A DNA stretch of 64,000 nt. It comes from Tanypteryx hageni. Taxonomy: Eukaryota; Arthropoda; Insecta; Odonata; Petaluridae. Both the position numbers and the translations under genes were made by a program. Positions 47,726 through 58,836 of this stretch are shown here, one piece after another. The notes under the pieces are model-generated. The model made no database searches and was not told where the DNA came from. It saw nothing but the letters and a program-made list of their open reading frames with translations. The stretch covers positions 22,235,840 to 22,299,839 of the forward strand of contig CM054116.1 in NCBI GenBank assembly GCA_028673005.1, written 5' to 3'. Every line of letters starts with the position of its first letter. The first letter of the stretch is position 1.

Positions 47726-49030
47726 TTACCTAAATAAATAAAACATTCCCCATACCAGCTTTTCCCCATTCACTGTTACATTAACCAGGGAATACCCACC
47801 TTTGTAAAATCTCATGAATTTTGTTTTCTTCTTATTCATCTTCATCCTGATTGCTTTCACCTTTTCATTTAAGGAACTAACTAGCATTTGCAGGCCTTTT
47901 TCAGTATTACTCACCAATTCTTTTCATCCACATATGTAACTGATGTAACCAGGCTTCCTCCGGCTTTTACTTGTTTCTCTACATCTTTCAATTCCTCCCT
48001 TATCATTTCTTTTAGCCGTATGTGAAATTAATCAAGCAATCATTTATTTAACACAAACAGGTTTCTCCAAATTACATTTGTTATAATAGATATACAAGAA
48101 GCACATACGACCATGTCCTCGGTGGGATTTGAACCCGCAACCCTGGCATTGGAAGCTAGGCATGCTAACCACCCCTCTGCCAAGGCCGGCACTATTCTGT
48201 GATCTTGACAATTATTTGATTAAACCTTTTTCTTTATGGAAATTGAAATTGATGTACTGAAGTCCTCTGGCCCATGTCCCTCTTCATATATCTTATGATA
48301 TAATTTACAAAATCTCTGAAGAAGTTATGGCTACAATAATCCAAGAGGTTGATTAGCCAGAAATTCCATACAAACAAACAAAAGCTCTCTTTCCCCCTTT
48401 TCCTAACTACTTCAACATTTTCATGGAAAGTCATTAATACCTACTTCTTTCTTCAACATCAAATCCTGAAGAGCCTTTTCAATCTCACTAATCAATATTA
48501 GCAGTCCAACACTGTTGCTGTCTACATCTTTCTCCCTCTCTATCTCAGTAGATTCTGACTTCAAATCTTTAGCGTATAACTCCTCAATATACTATTTCCA
48601 TCTATTCCTCACATCCTCAGGCTCAAATAACAGTTTTCCATTTTGTCTTTAATTGTAGCCAGCATATTTCCTTTCACTTTTCCATACCATAAGTCTGTTC
48701 TGCCTTGTCTCTGCAGTTTTTCCATGTCCTCACATTGTCCTTTACAGCACAACTCTCTTGCTTTAGTAATTTCTCTCTTTATCTTATTCTTTTACTCTCT
48801 ATACATTCATCTTCCATATTCTGCATTAATTTGCTTCCACCTCCTCTTTTCCATTATTTAATCATCTCCTCTGTTAACCAGGGCTTCCCTATTTTCTTAT
48901 GTTATTTTGTCTGTACTTTTATTTTTGCTTTCTATGATACATTTTCATATTCCCTCAGTTGTCTTCAACCATTGTTTGCCTACCTGCATTTTCTAAAGCT
49001 AATCTAATAGCCTCCTAATAATCATTCCTC
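47726..49030 (-). mobile_element. RTE-type LINE remnant with an inserted SINE
   Basis: Minus-strand reading recovers the order expected for an RTE-type LINE: KPWLTEEMIK (about 48880), an AEQTYG region (about 48690), YIEELYAKDLKSESTE (about 48580), RFCKLYHKIYEEGHGPEDFS (about 48290), EMIREELKDVEKQVKAGG with VTYVDE for YADD (about 47960), then GLQMLVSSLNE and VTVNGEKL (47917-47726). Stops, frame changes and the SINE at 48030-48192 inactivate it. It belongs to the same broad type as the LINE at 1-1411. Confidence 0.8.
48030..48192 (-). mobile_element. tRNA-derived SINE
   Basis: On the minus strand the tRNA-like head begins near 48190. It has a box-A-type TGGCAGAGGGGTGGTTAGC and box B GGGTTCAAATCCC (about 48134-48122). 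A non-tRNA body ends in AAATAAATGATTGCTTGATT near 48033. It is inserted in the reverse transcriptase of an RTE-type LINE remnant. A target duplication is not obvious. Confidence 0.8.
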
Positions 49031-49242
49031 TTTATTTACTCATTTCAGTATTGGATTCACCTTTACTATTTATTTATACATTTATAAATTTTCTCTATGA
49101 AAAACACATTTCAGTGTATGTAATTATATTTTAAGTAGAGAAAAACAATTCTTGAAACAATGTGAATTACTAATTACAAAAATGAAATATAAATCAAATT
49201 CAAACAACATATAGTAGGTATAATAACCACATGAAGGTTAGT

Positions 49243-49322
49243 AAAAGTTATGAATGCCTTCTCTTGAACTTATCTTAAGAAAAATTGTCAATCGTTATCA
49301 GTGCAGGCCCTCAATAAGTAGG
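49243..49322 (+). repeat. Direct repeat unit 2 (partner 46677-46750)
   Basis: AAAAGTTATGAATGCCTTCT through CAGTGCAGGCCCTCAATAAGTAGG, the diverged second copy. The two units bracket the end of the Jockey-like LINE and the whole RTE LINE/SINE nest. Confidence 0.65.
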
Positions 49323-50575
49323 ATGCTGTTTCCTGTTTGGAGCCCCAAGATTAATATTAATTTTCAGTAAAATTCATTAATGCATTATTCACTCACTACA
49401 AGTTTTAATGAAAAGTAAGAGTACATAAAATAATGGATTGCATAAGTATAAGAAAAGTAATTTTTGGGTGGTTGTTTTAAGAAAATTAACATCAAAATAT
49501 ACTCTCATAGTTCTTTTCATTTATAAAATGTACAGAGTGAGTGTAGCATAAATTTATTCCATTTTTAGATGTTCTTTGCAAAAAGTAGGAGATGGTTGCT
49601 TTTTAAGTCAGGTCATGTCCATCCACATTTCCTTTCCAAAACTATTGGGTTTATTTTCTTGAAATTACATAATAACAGCAAGCGATGAATTTTGCAATAT
49701 AAAGATTGTTGCCTTTTAATTAACTATTATAACTAAAAATTATTTTATAAAATATACTAGCTTCATGGCACCAGCTGGAGGCTCTGATATAGTTTATACA
49801 CGGCACACCCTATAAGGCTGGCCCTGATTATTAGATGGTGATCTTTACTACTTCAACCATCATTTTCAAGCAAATCCAAGCAATTAAACAGTCTAACATA
49901 GCAATCATATAAGTCAAAATAGGTTTAAATGATAATAGGTACGTGCTTAAGAGACAAGAATGAAGTTGCACAATACTGGAGAAACAGAATAACAAACTTG
50001 CATGATCTTACCAAACTGTTGTCCATATTGTGCACATGTGCAATAAGCAAGGCAACAAGTAGCAAACCAACAGAAGCCCCATCCAGTGAAAACAAAGTAT
50101 CCCAGTACAAAAAGTGAATTTTTCTTCATTAATTTTAAATTGACAATTTAAAGTTTCTGATATTTTACACGAAAAACATTTTTCAGAGCCCATGGTATGC
50201 GCCAAGTGCGACTACCCTTAAATTGCCAAAGCAGTTTTTATCCTGAAGTAGTTAAGAATAGATATGAAATAATCACCCGAAAATATAAGAATATCTTCAT
50301 CATCTCATTGAGATGGTAGGATGCATATGTCCTCTTTTTCTCACTATAACTTAGAAATCTTAAGGAAGCTTACATTTTTAGGAATCCATATCACTTATCT
50401 AATAAAAAATATGAAACTGCTATAGAAATTTTATTTGTTAAAAAATTGTGACATACATGTATCCAGTGGTAGCAATTAACATTGAGGAACACTTCATGCT
50501 TTAATAATGTTACTAGAAAAAACACATGATGCTGAGACAATCAGTCGCAATAATGGAATGCTCATCAGGAAGAAG
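49323..50575. other. Unassigned region with a possible hAT end
   Basis: Near 49805-49832 a CGGCACACCCTATAAGGCTG-GCCCTG stretch resembles a hAT terminus read outward. On the minus strand 50110-49991 there is a hydrophobic ORF (GASVGLLLVALLIAHV) ending at a good donor (CAGTTTG|GTAAGA). Without a partner exon or family I cannot call a gene. Confidence 0.35.
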
Positions 50576-50716
50576 TCATGGAATTCTGAATAAGATTGAT
50601 TTTTTCAGGCTCTCTGCAATGGTGCAGGTTATGATGAAGGTTGGAGGAAGAGCAGCTGAAACTTCCCCTAGTTGAGCTGCATCGTTGATGGACATTCCTT
50701 TTCCTCGAAATATGAC
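50576..50716 (-). CDS. Unidentified exon-like ORF, 46 codons plus stop
   Basis: On the minus strand an acceptor (AATAATTCCCAG) precedes an open frame from 50716 to a TGA at 50578-50576. The peptide starts VIFRGKGMSINDAAQLG and continues EVSAALPPTF, CTIAESLKK. It looks protein-like and less AT-driven than its surroundings, as expected of a real last coding exon, but I do not recognise the family and no upstream exon was found. The plus strand also has an acceptor-like TTTTTTCAG at 50602-50610, but its frames close within 30 codons. Confidence 0.35.
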   Translation of the reverse strand, partial: VIFRGKGMSINDAAQLGEVSAALPPTFIITCTIAESLKKSILFRIP

Positions 50717-51130
50717 CTGGGAATTATTTAAAAAATGCAAGATTACAAACAATATAAGGCAACTATGAAGAAATGTGATAATACCAAGGATATCACTACA
50801 GTGACAATCTCCAGTTTAGAATAATCTTCGACTTGCTTTCTCCAGCAAAAATATCAGTCCAAAATTAAATGAACCCTATAAATACATATATTATGGAAAA
50901 TGTGAAAAAAAATAATTACATTCTCTGATGAACAAGCGATGAAGGAAGGCTGATTGATTAAGTAAAATGAAGTTGGCTAATAAAATACTAACATTTCAAA
51001 GCTGTGCAATTATTTAGTTTAAATGAATGTATAACGTTTCATGTAATACAGGTCAAATATATAAATTCTGTAAGTAATGATAGGTACCCACTGCTTTAGC
51101 CAGGTATTTAATTTGGAAGAATTTCAGATA

Positions 51131-51248
51131 CCTGTTACACCCACTCGCCACGCTGAGGCAGCAGTTAGGATTTGAGAGGGAACATGCAGTTATGTTTCAT
51201 GCCATGCGATTTAAATTATTATCAAACTTTATGCTACCTTACAATATT
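51131..51248 (-). repeat. 118-base direct repeat, copy 1
   Basis: CCTGTTACACCCACTCGCC onward to TATGCTACCTTACAATATT. A copy with only a few differences lies at 51420-51537, immediately next to the LINE ORF1 fragment. Confidence 0.8.
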
Positions 51249-51419
51249 GTCATTAACTCTCAAGAGTATCACAGAAATACTTCATACTAGGACTTACACA
51301 TGAAAATTCATCATTATATTGTTAATTAGTTACTCGGAGTGCAAAAAGGAAATTATATAAAATTTAATTTATTTTTTTAAATCATAAACTATGGTAGTTA
51401 ATCTGAGGGTAAAGATACA

Positions 51420-51537
51420 CCTGTTACACCCTCTCGCCATGCTGAGGCAGCAGTTAGGATTTGAGAGGGAACATGCAGTTATGTCTCATGCCATGCAGTT
51501 TAAATTACTATCAAACTTTATGCTACCTTACAGTATT
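51420..51537 (-). repeat. 118-base direct repeat, copy 2
   Basis: Nearly identical to 51131-51248 (start-to-start distance 289). It abuts the 3' end of the SGNH-domain ORF at 51540, so it may be the sequence downstream of ORF1 in the parent element, duplicated locally. Confidence 0.8.
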
Positions 51538-51539
51538 AT

Positions 51540-52200
51540 TTAACTGAAAATACTCTTAGCATGCTCAAATAACAAACCGGCTACCTTCTTTGCAGCTACG
51601 GGGATGTAGTGGACACCCAAGCCGTTGAGGGATACCCGACACGAATCAAGGGCCGGCATCAGGTCAACATAGTCGACTCCTTGGGACTTACACAGGTCCC
51701 GCAGTCTACCGTTTAATCCCACTACCCGGCTCCAGACCATACTACCACAATCCGTGCTTGGGACAATGCTGGAAATGGTGAGACATAGATCCGCCCCCGA
51801 ATCCTCCCAGACACGGGACACCTCGGATACCAAGCTCTCGAAAGAGCTGATAATTTCCTCTGACCCGCGTCTAGAGGCATCGTTGGTACCCACATGTGCA
51901 ACGACATTCAATGAAGAGCAACCCGTGGTCAAGATTGATGCCTTCAACTCCCTCGTCACCTGGGGTATCGTGCCTCCAGGTATACACTTGGAGAACACCC
52001 TCTTCCAAAGACTAGTCCCCTAACGGACCCTCTTCTGAATACCCTCCCGGCGGGCCCATAACATCAAAGGTACCATCAAACGCCGGACATTCGAGCTTCC
52101 TATCAATAACAGACCCCTCTTCTCCCGGCCCACCTTGGGACCGGCCACCGCCGATGAAGAGCTAGGTATTAATAAAGAGAGAAACTACAAGCAGAGCTAA
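51540..52200 (-). mobile_element. CR1-type LINE ORF1 fragment with SGNH/GDSL esterase domain
   Basis: Minus-strand ORF 51998-51540 (about 150 codons) contains VVAHVGTNDASRRGS (the block with G-x-N-D), ISSFESLVSEVSRVW, LTISSIVP and VGLNGRLRDLC. Near the C-terminus it has GVHYIPVAAKKVAGLLFEHAKSIF, which supplies the catalytic His position (Y/H before xP). Upstream, 52020-52200, is GC-rich and seems to continue ORF1 beyond a TAG near 52020. Esterase-like ORF1 proteins are characteristic of CR1-group LINEs. G/C content contrasts sharply with the flanks, implying a relatively recent arrival. No reverse transcriptase follows. Confidence 0.78.
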
Positions 52201-52397
52201 GGCATTTACATTCAGTAACTAATAACATGGGTCACATTTACGTCCCGAAAAAAGCCTGAATAGAATCGACCACCTAGCCCGAGAGAGGCACTCCTCCGGC
52301 CAACCTACCTCTCTCTCCGCCGAGTGCAGTGCACATGGGTCCCTTTCTCATGAGACTGCTTCACTTTTGGAAGCCCTGATCGCACAACTCATCTTTT

Positions 52398-52460
52398 AAA
52401 ATCATTCGTTTTGATTATTCGCTAAATCATTCTTTAAGATTATTCCGTAAAATCATTCGA
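52398..52460 (+). repeat. Short tandem repeat, period about 25
   Basis: AAAATCATTCGTTTTGATTA begins a unit that recurs about every 25 bases with changes (AAATCATTCTTTAAGATTA, then AAAATCATTCGATAG), two and a half copies. Confidence 0.6.
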
Positions 52461-52463
52461 TAG

Positions 52464-53690
52464 GAGAGTATTAAAATTCTTTGTGTTTTTAAGACGATTC
52501 GTTTTCCTGAATGTTTTTAAAATATCTCAAAAAAGAAGTTAAGTATATTGAACTTGGTAATTGTTGAACGCATATGTCTAGTTAGACAAGAAATTTTTAT
52601 TAATACTGAGGTATTACAACAAACAGTTTTATGAAGTTAAGTAATCTTGGCTTAAATGTATTTAGAATCATTTTTCACAAAATATTCAGTAAGGAGGGAA
52701 CTATTTGTTTGCTATATACCTTGCCTTGCCCTATACAATATTATATTTGTCTTTTGGACCAATACAAATTCTATTAATGTGCGTCTTTCCCCACATGCAA
52801 GTGGCTATGGTGGTGAATTTTTCGTTTTCTCTTGATATCAGTTTTATTTCGTTTTATCTCAACAGGTTTCGCGACGAAAATGAAAGACAGTACAATTTGT
52901 TAAATGTTTTTCTTAACTGTTTATGTTAAGACTAGCTTATTATTGTTGTTATATGGTCCAATGAATGCCTATAGAATTTCGATGGCGAGGTGATTATCTT
53001 CATTCACTTCATGGGAGATTCATGTAGCACTAACAGATGTCAATCTAAAAATATATACCTACTTTAGAGAAAATCGCGTTTACCGACTGATTCTTGATTT
53101 GTTATTGATCTTTAGGAAATTTGTTTGTTTTGAATGAATAAATTCATTTGTTATTCATTATAGTATCTTGCTAAATAATTTGAAAACATTCATTTTATAA
53201 CTAAAATCATGTGAAATTAATTGTCATATTCTTTATATCCAAATGCATGCGGAAATTAAAAAATCTTTCGGAAGGAAATCTCAAAAAATATTTTTTTACA
53301 TCCAATTGAAATTACTTGCCTTTTTATGCTTAAAAACACGTTTTGAATCCCTTTTGCCAGTAAAACATGTGAAACGTCTTTATGGACTTTTTTCGTGCAG
53401 TAGAGGATTTCATTGAATTACAAGTTATTCTTTAATATTTTTTGTTCCAAAGGTTCGAATTTCAGTTACGTTCATGGCCATATCTTATTATTGCACTATA
53501 TGAGATACATTGAATTAGAATCAATGTAAAATGAAAATATTTACTGCACAGTACAAATCATTTCTAATGAAATAGTAAAAAAAATATTTCTTCATGGAAC
53601 CCAGTGGTGTATTTTCCACTTAAGAATTTCTGTGTTCCTATAATATCTTTCCGAACAGCAGTTTACATAGAGAGACCCTCGCCCCTCTAT
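52464..53690. other. AT-rich, nothing recognised
   Basis: No coding or repeat structure that I can support; the 74-codon ORF near 52705 is hydrophobic but featureless. Confidence 0.4.
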
Positions 53691-54905
53691 TTTAGCGGAT
53701 TTACCGAGTGGGGACAATGAAGAAATTTACAGTAGTGAGAAAGAAAGTGATGATTAGTGTTTTATTCGGTGTGAGAAAAAGAAAAGCTCCTCGTGTAATA
53801 AGTGATAGTGAATCTGAAATAGGTGAAGTTGAGGAAAATTTAGCTAGCGCGGGTGATACCATTTGGAGAAAAACGATATGGAAATAAATTTGGAGGAACT
53901 TTTATTTGAGTATTTATTTGAGAATTCTGCATTAGTCATTACAGTGGGAGAAAATAAGAAAGATACGTCTATGCCGACAGCAGATGATTCCATGTTGCAA
54001 AATTGTGATGAACTCATATCCGATAATACCAATACAAGTGATATAATAACAATTAGGTAGTAATGATCCAGCCATATGGCCTAAAATCATATATGATGAA
54101 TTTAGAATAAAGTTGATAAACCTAGGACCACAACAAATTACAGATATAAATTTTCCTAAAAATGACGCTATTGACAACAGGAAGTTCTTAGCTAGTTATT
54201 ATAAACATACATTAAAAAACAGGAAGACAATATCGCGACATGGTTAATTTATTCAGTGAGCTCAGATGGTGTTTACTGCTTCTGCTGCATATTGTTTAAA
54301 AACTCCCATAACATTGTTAATATTCGAGAAAGTAAAACACGCATTCGCCATCATCTTTCTAATAGATCACAGAATAGATTTTTACAAGATCTTAGTGAAG
54401 AAGTAGCTAAAAAAATTTTAAATCATGTTAAAAAGACAAAATATTAGTTTACAAATGGATTGCACACCAGATGTTTCTCATAAAGAACATACATCAATTA
54501 TATTGAGATACGTACAGATTGATAAAAATTCCAATGAAGTCAAAATTAATGAAAACTTCATACATTGCCGTTTATCATTTTTATAATTGTATGGTGTGGA
54601 CTGGGTAGAATCTACCACAAATAAATAAATAAGAATATTGTGTACCTGCGATTAGAAATAAGTTATATAATTATATTATATTCAAACTGTACCTTACAAA
54701 CAGTAATAAAAATTGCCATTTTTTTATTGTGATCTTTGTAGTTTCAAAATAGGAATTTAGAATTACAGATAATTTCATTTTTAATTTACTAATATATTTT
54801 TTAAACAAATCAAGTAAAAAACTATAGGTATAAAAATTGGGGCAGGAGGGGGGGCCTAAAAAGAAGCCTTGCATCCGGGCCCCAAGATATCATTGCATAG
54901 CCCTG
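53691..54905 (+). mobile_element. ZMYM1-type hAT remnant
   Basis: Plus-strand fragments: an acidic N-terminus (RVISDSESEIGEVEE near 53790, then 53863-54060), then DPAIWPKII near 54066. The TTF-like zinc finger is WLIYSVSSDGVYCFCCILF at about 54240-54300, followed by a DUF4371 start and, after a large deletion, MDCTPDVSHKEHTSIILRYV near 54455-54515. The sequence GGGGGCCTAAAAAG...GGGCCCC and the end CATAGCCCTG at 54905 look like the 3' terminus of such an element. The core and C-terminal dimerisation region are missing. Confidence 0.72.
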
Positions 54906-55439
54906 CACAGGACTGCCAGTGAAGAAGCCTACGTGCATTGTAAGATACAATCAGTGTATGAAAGGAGTAGATAGGGCTGACATGTATTTGTTCTATTATA
55001 CAATATTGAGGAAAACAATTAAATGGTCCAAAAAAGGTTGTGTTATGGCTTATAAATTGTGCTCTTTTCAATTCATTTAGAGTGTATAAAACTTTGAATA
55101 ACTCCAGTAAAATTAGATTCAAAACTTTTTTACTTGACATTGCGAAACATTGGGCGAATAGTAGGGAAGAATTGGGTGTCTTCGAATGACGAAGTTGAAG
55201 AGACTGAAAAGCCTACTAAGCACGCTGCGAAAAAAGAACATCCAGAGAGACTTTTAGATAGTTTAAGCAAACATCATCCGATTGTAGGAAAGGGGAAGAA
55301 AAAATATCCTATCAGGGCCTGCAAAGTGTGCGCAGCAAACAACAAGAGGAAAGAGACGCGGTATGTTTGCTTATTCTGCGGTGTCCCGTTGCACAAGGGG
55401 AAATGCTTCCTGCATTATCACATCAGCAAAAAGTATTAA
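54906..55439 (+). mobile_element. piggyBac transposase C-terminal remnant
   Basis: Diagnostic piggyBac motifs run across three frames: KPTCIVRYNQCMKGVDRADM (about 54929-54988), YYTILRKTIKWSKK, FNSFRVYKTLNNSSKIRFK with FLLDIAKHW (to about 55150), and the Cys-rich end in 55134-55439 (KKKYPIRACKVCAANNKRK, CLFCGVPLHKGKCF). The last catalytic Asp lies in the VDRAD block. Two frameshifts inactivate it. The transposase's first two thirds are absent: a hAT remnant abuts directly at 54905. Confidence 0.85.
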
Positions 55440-55560
55440 CATCATTGGTGAGTATTCAAGATTTCATCTTGGGAAAATATATTTCTTAAAACGAGAACTT
55501 TTAAAGCATTCCCATTATTTCGTTTTCGTTGAAATGGAACCATTTAAATAATGCAGCGCA

Positions 55561-55663
55561 GAAGCGAGGTTTCTCCTGTTGAGTCCATGCGCATTTTGTC
55601 TGTTTGTTTGTTTGTTCTACGATAACTGCCATCTCGGTTGTCTGATTTTTACCAAACTTCGTG
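55561..55663 (+). repeat. Dispersed repeat, copy 1 (partner 56451-56540)
   Basis: GAAGCGAGGT, TCTCCTGTT, TTGTTCTACGATAACTGC, GGTTGTCTGATTTTTACCAA recur in the same order at 56451-56540. A CA-dinucleotide run follows at 55712-55745. Between copies, GCGGCCG(C/T)TAAAA motifs recur (55914, 56193). Family unknown to me. Confidence 0.6.
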
Positions 55664-56450
55664 TGAATATCTATACTATATTGACGCTTCTTACTTATGA
55701 TAGGTGATTAACACACACACACAGACAGACAGACACACACACATATATATCATTTTATATAGACGTTCCTTACAGAGGAGGAGGATATAACATATAGGAG
55801 GATACTAATGTTTAGGCACTTCCAGATGAGCTGGAGATTCGAAATTTTTTATTAGGTAGGATTTTGTGCAAAACCGACTAGAAAAAAACAAAATCTTGAA
55901 AAAGTGTAACAATGCGGCCGCTAAAAATTCGCAATTGTTTAAACAAATTTTCAAGGTTTGTGTATTTTCGAATGTGCTACAAAGCTGAAAATTTTGTTAA
56001 TGGTAGAATTTGTAAAGAAACGAAATAGGGATTATAGAAATTTTTATATTTTAATTTGTTTGACTTAAAAATTGTTAAAACTTAAACAAATAGATAAATG
56101 TTTAGGTGCTAGGGAGCTGAAATATTTAAGCAATTTACAGCTTAGTGCAAGTGCACAAATAAACATTTGAATATCTCCATTAAGTTCTTATTGCGGCCGT
56201 TAAAACCTTTTTAATATTTAAGCAATTACATAAATATTATTTCACCTCTAGGTGTTCTTTAACTTTAAAATATGGCAGAAATGTGTGTCATTAGTACAAT
56301 GGAAAAAGTATAATATTCTTAAAATTGCACATTTTAGGGACTGTTTTACTCCAAAAAATTTATTTGAATCCCTTCAGTCACTCGTCACAGCCCTAAGTGG
56401 GCTAAGCGAGGCCGAAGACCCCGCGGATCCCCTTGTATAATTGGCCGAGC

Positions 56451-56540
56451 GAAGCGAGGTCTCTCCTGTTGCGTCCATGTATTTTGTCTGTTTGTTCTAC
56501 GATAACTGCAGTCTTGGTTGTCTGATTTTTACCAAACTTA
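56451..56540 (+). repeat. Dispersed repeat, copy 2 (partner 55561-55663)
   Basis: Same block order as 55561-55663. It is preceded by a GC-rich stretch (GCGAGGCCGAAGACCCCGCG near 56406). Confidence 0.6.
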
Positions 56541-57221
56541 GAGTCTAATGCTTATAGTTTTCTAGAATACCACCCTTATAGTTACTGCGTAATTTGCGTT
56601 TGCGCATTGCGCTAATTTCCAATTCTTATCCAATCGAAACTAAATTTGGCGCATACGGAAAGCATCAAACGATGAAGAAAATGTCAAATAAACATTTCTC
56701 GGGGTTGAAGCAAGGAAGGTAACGGTTTGGTCAGTAAATGGGCAAATTAACGAGAACCACAACTACTATTTTCAGGTAAAAACTTATTTTTCTTTTGTTT
56801 CTTGTATGCATTTTTCGTGATATACAGGTTGGTTTAATTGAAAAAATGCCTATACACAAAATCATTCTTGGAATTATATAGGTACAGGGACAATTACACG
56901 TCACCAGAAGGAAATATTGCTTTTTTGCAACATGGACACAAAAAGAGCCTTTTTTGAAAATAGAGAAAATAGAAAGAGACGACGAGTTCTGGAAGAAAAG
57001 AATGGAGGAGAAATTGAGCAACTTTTACCTCCAGTGCATGTTCAAGTTAAGAAAAAAATATATTTTTTTGTTATGTTGAAGTATAGTTTCCGTTACTGTG
57101 TACTATAATTTCCGTATATAATGTAATTTATAAAAAAAAATTTGAAAAGTTTATAAAAAAAATTAAATGTTTCCAAAGAAAAAAATGTCTGGAAAATGTA
57201 AGATCTTTTTGCGAATTAATA

Positions 57222-57556
57222 CTTGTAAGCAATGTTCCCTCTAATTTTTTAAGGTTCTGCGCGGCCGACCAATCTTCGTGAGTAGATAGGGTAAGCGAGT
57301 GCGCAAAAATATTTAATGAAACGGACTTAAAAATATTTATAGTATCTGTTGCGATATTTGTTTGCTTTCATCTACCTTTTCTTTTGCACTGTCACAGTAA
57401 TGAATGTTATGGAGAAACTGGTGTAATTAGATTTAGGATTTTCCGGATAGGTGGATTTTCTGATTTGTGCGCGGTAAAGAAGTGGCTGTGCGCGGAGGGA
57501 AAATGGTCGTGCGCGGCCGCGCACGCGCGCACCTAAGAGGGAACATTGCTTATAAG
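57222..57556. mobile_element. hAT-type MITE with 8-base target duplication
   Basis: Body 57230-57548 (319 bases). It begins CAATGTTCCCTCTAA and ends TAAGAGGGAACATTG, with the very GC-rich GTGCGCGGCCGCGCACGCGC next to the right end. It is flanked by CTTGTAAG (57222-57229) and CTTATAAG (57549-57556), an 8-base duplication with one change. No ORF. Confidence 0.85.
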
Positions 57557-58836
57557 TGTTGTTGTTTTTCTATAAGCAATGTTTGTTCACTCGTAAGTAT
57601 AATTATGATTCTAATACTCATAGATTTGGTACTAGTTTACCTTTTTTCATGAACGACTTTTCTGTTCATTTTTATTAATCAACCTAGTAAAATTTACTTA
57701 TCAACTGTGTGAACATTACATATTTGTTTACTCTTTTAAGGAAACTTGATTATATTGAAAACAGCAATCTGTCAAAAACATAAAGACGGCACTAAGAACT
57801 GGCCATCAAGATTTTCCCCTCCGTTAGATTAAAGGGAATTTTATTCTCCACTTGGTGACCTATAAATAAACAAAGAAATTGAAGGTTTTGTATTTGGCAC
57901 TTCACAGCAAAATATTGTCTCTTTCAGTGGATATAACTGGTATTAATTCTACATGACGTTAGATGATGATGAAACCAAAACATTGGATATTGTAAACCTG
58001 ATAGGTTTTACAATTACATATCAAATTACGTAGAAATCTATGGTTAATTACAGCTAATTGCATATCCTCTTCCATTCCTTCAAAAATAATAACTACCTAA
58101 AAAACAACCGATATTGGTGATAACACATTGGATATTAAAACTAGAAATGTTTAACAACTAGAACGCAACAGTGACGCACATACACAGATTAAGAAAAGAC
58201 AATTGGGTATTACCTTTCATTACGAATATTCAACTCTGCCTCGTTTCTTAATATTCCGTTTCTTTTTCAGCCCTTGATTGACGATGAATCGCGATACAAG
58301 TAACATTTATTTTTTTCCTACGCATCTTCATCATAATATGCCCGTTAAATAATTGATTACGATATATTTTAAATTACCAGATGTCCTTTACCTCTTCGAA
58401 TCGCCTATATTTCCCAAAATTTATAAAATGACACTTTGCACAATACAATCCCTTTATACGCTATACATTTATGTTCTGTCAGGCACAGCGCCTTTTCCGT
58501 TGTCTTTGGCCTTTTCCATATAACTACACTCGGAAAGTTGTACGTTTTTTAGTTAATTTCCGTAAGGTTGGAAAAAAACATTAGATGCTTCTTTTTTATT
58601 TCTATATCGTATTTGTGCGATATATATCGTATATAACTTCACACACATAAATATGTATGTACTTATCGATGTTTACCAATTAGATGTCATCTCTTAGTAT
58701 ATTCATGTATAGATGTATGCGTCAGTGGTAATACTTGCCTCATTCTTGGTGTTATTTATGTTTTAAATGATTACTTGCATGATTAAGTGTAAGAAATCTT
58801 TGAACGATATTTTTCTATTTGCCTGAAGTTTTTGAC
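57557..58836. other. Upstream flank of BLOC1S6, no gene seen
   Basis: AT-rich sequence. The BLOC1S6 promoter should lie in its last few hundred bases, but I see no TATA box or other defining motif. Confidence 0.4.

Noticed and set aside
48643..49007. Plus-strand hydrophobic ORFs of 72-100 codons
   Set aside because: They are the reverse of the lysine/glutamate-rich RTE LINE remnant on the minus strand.
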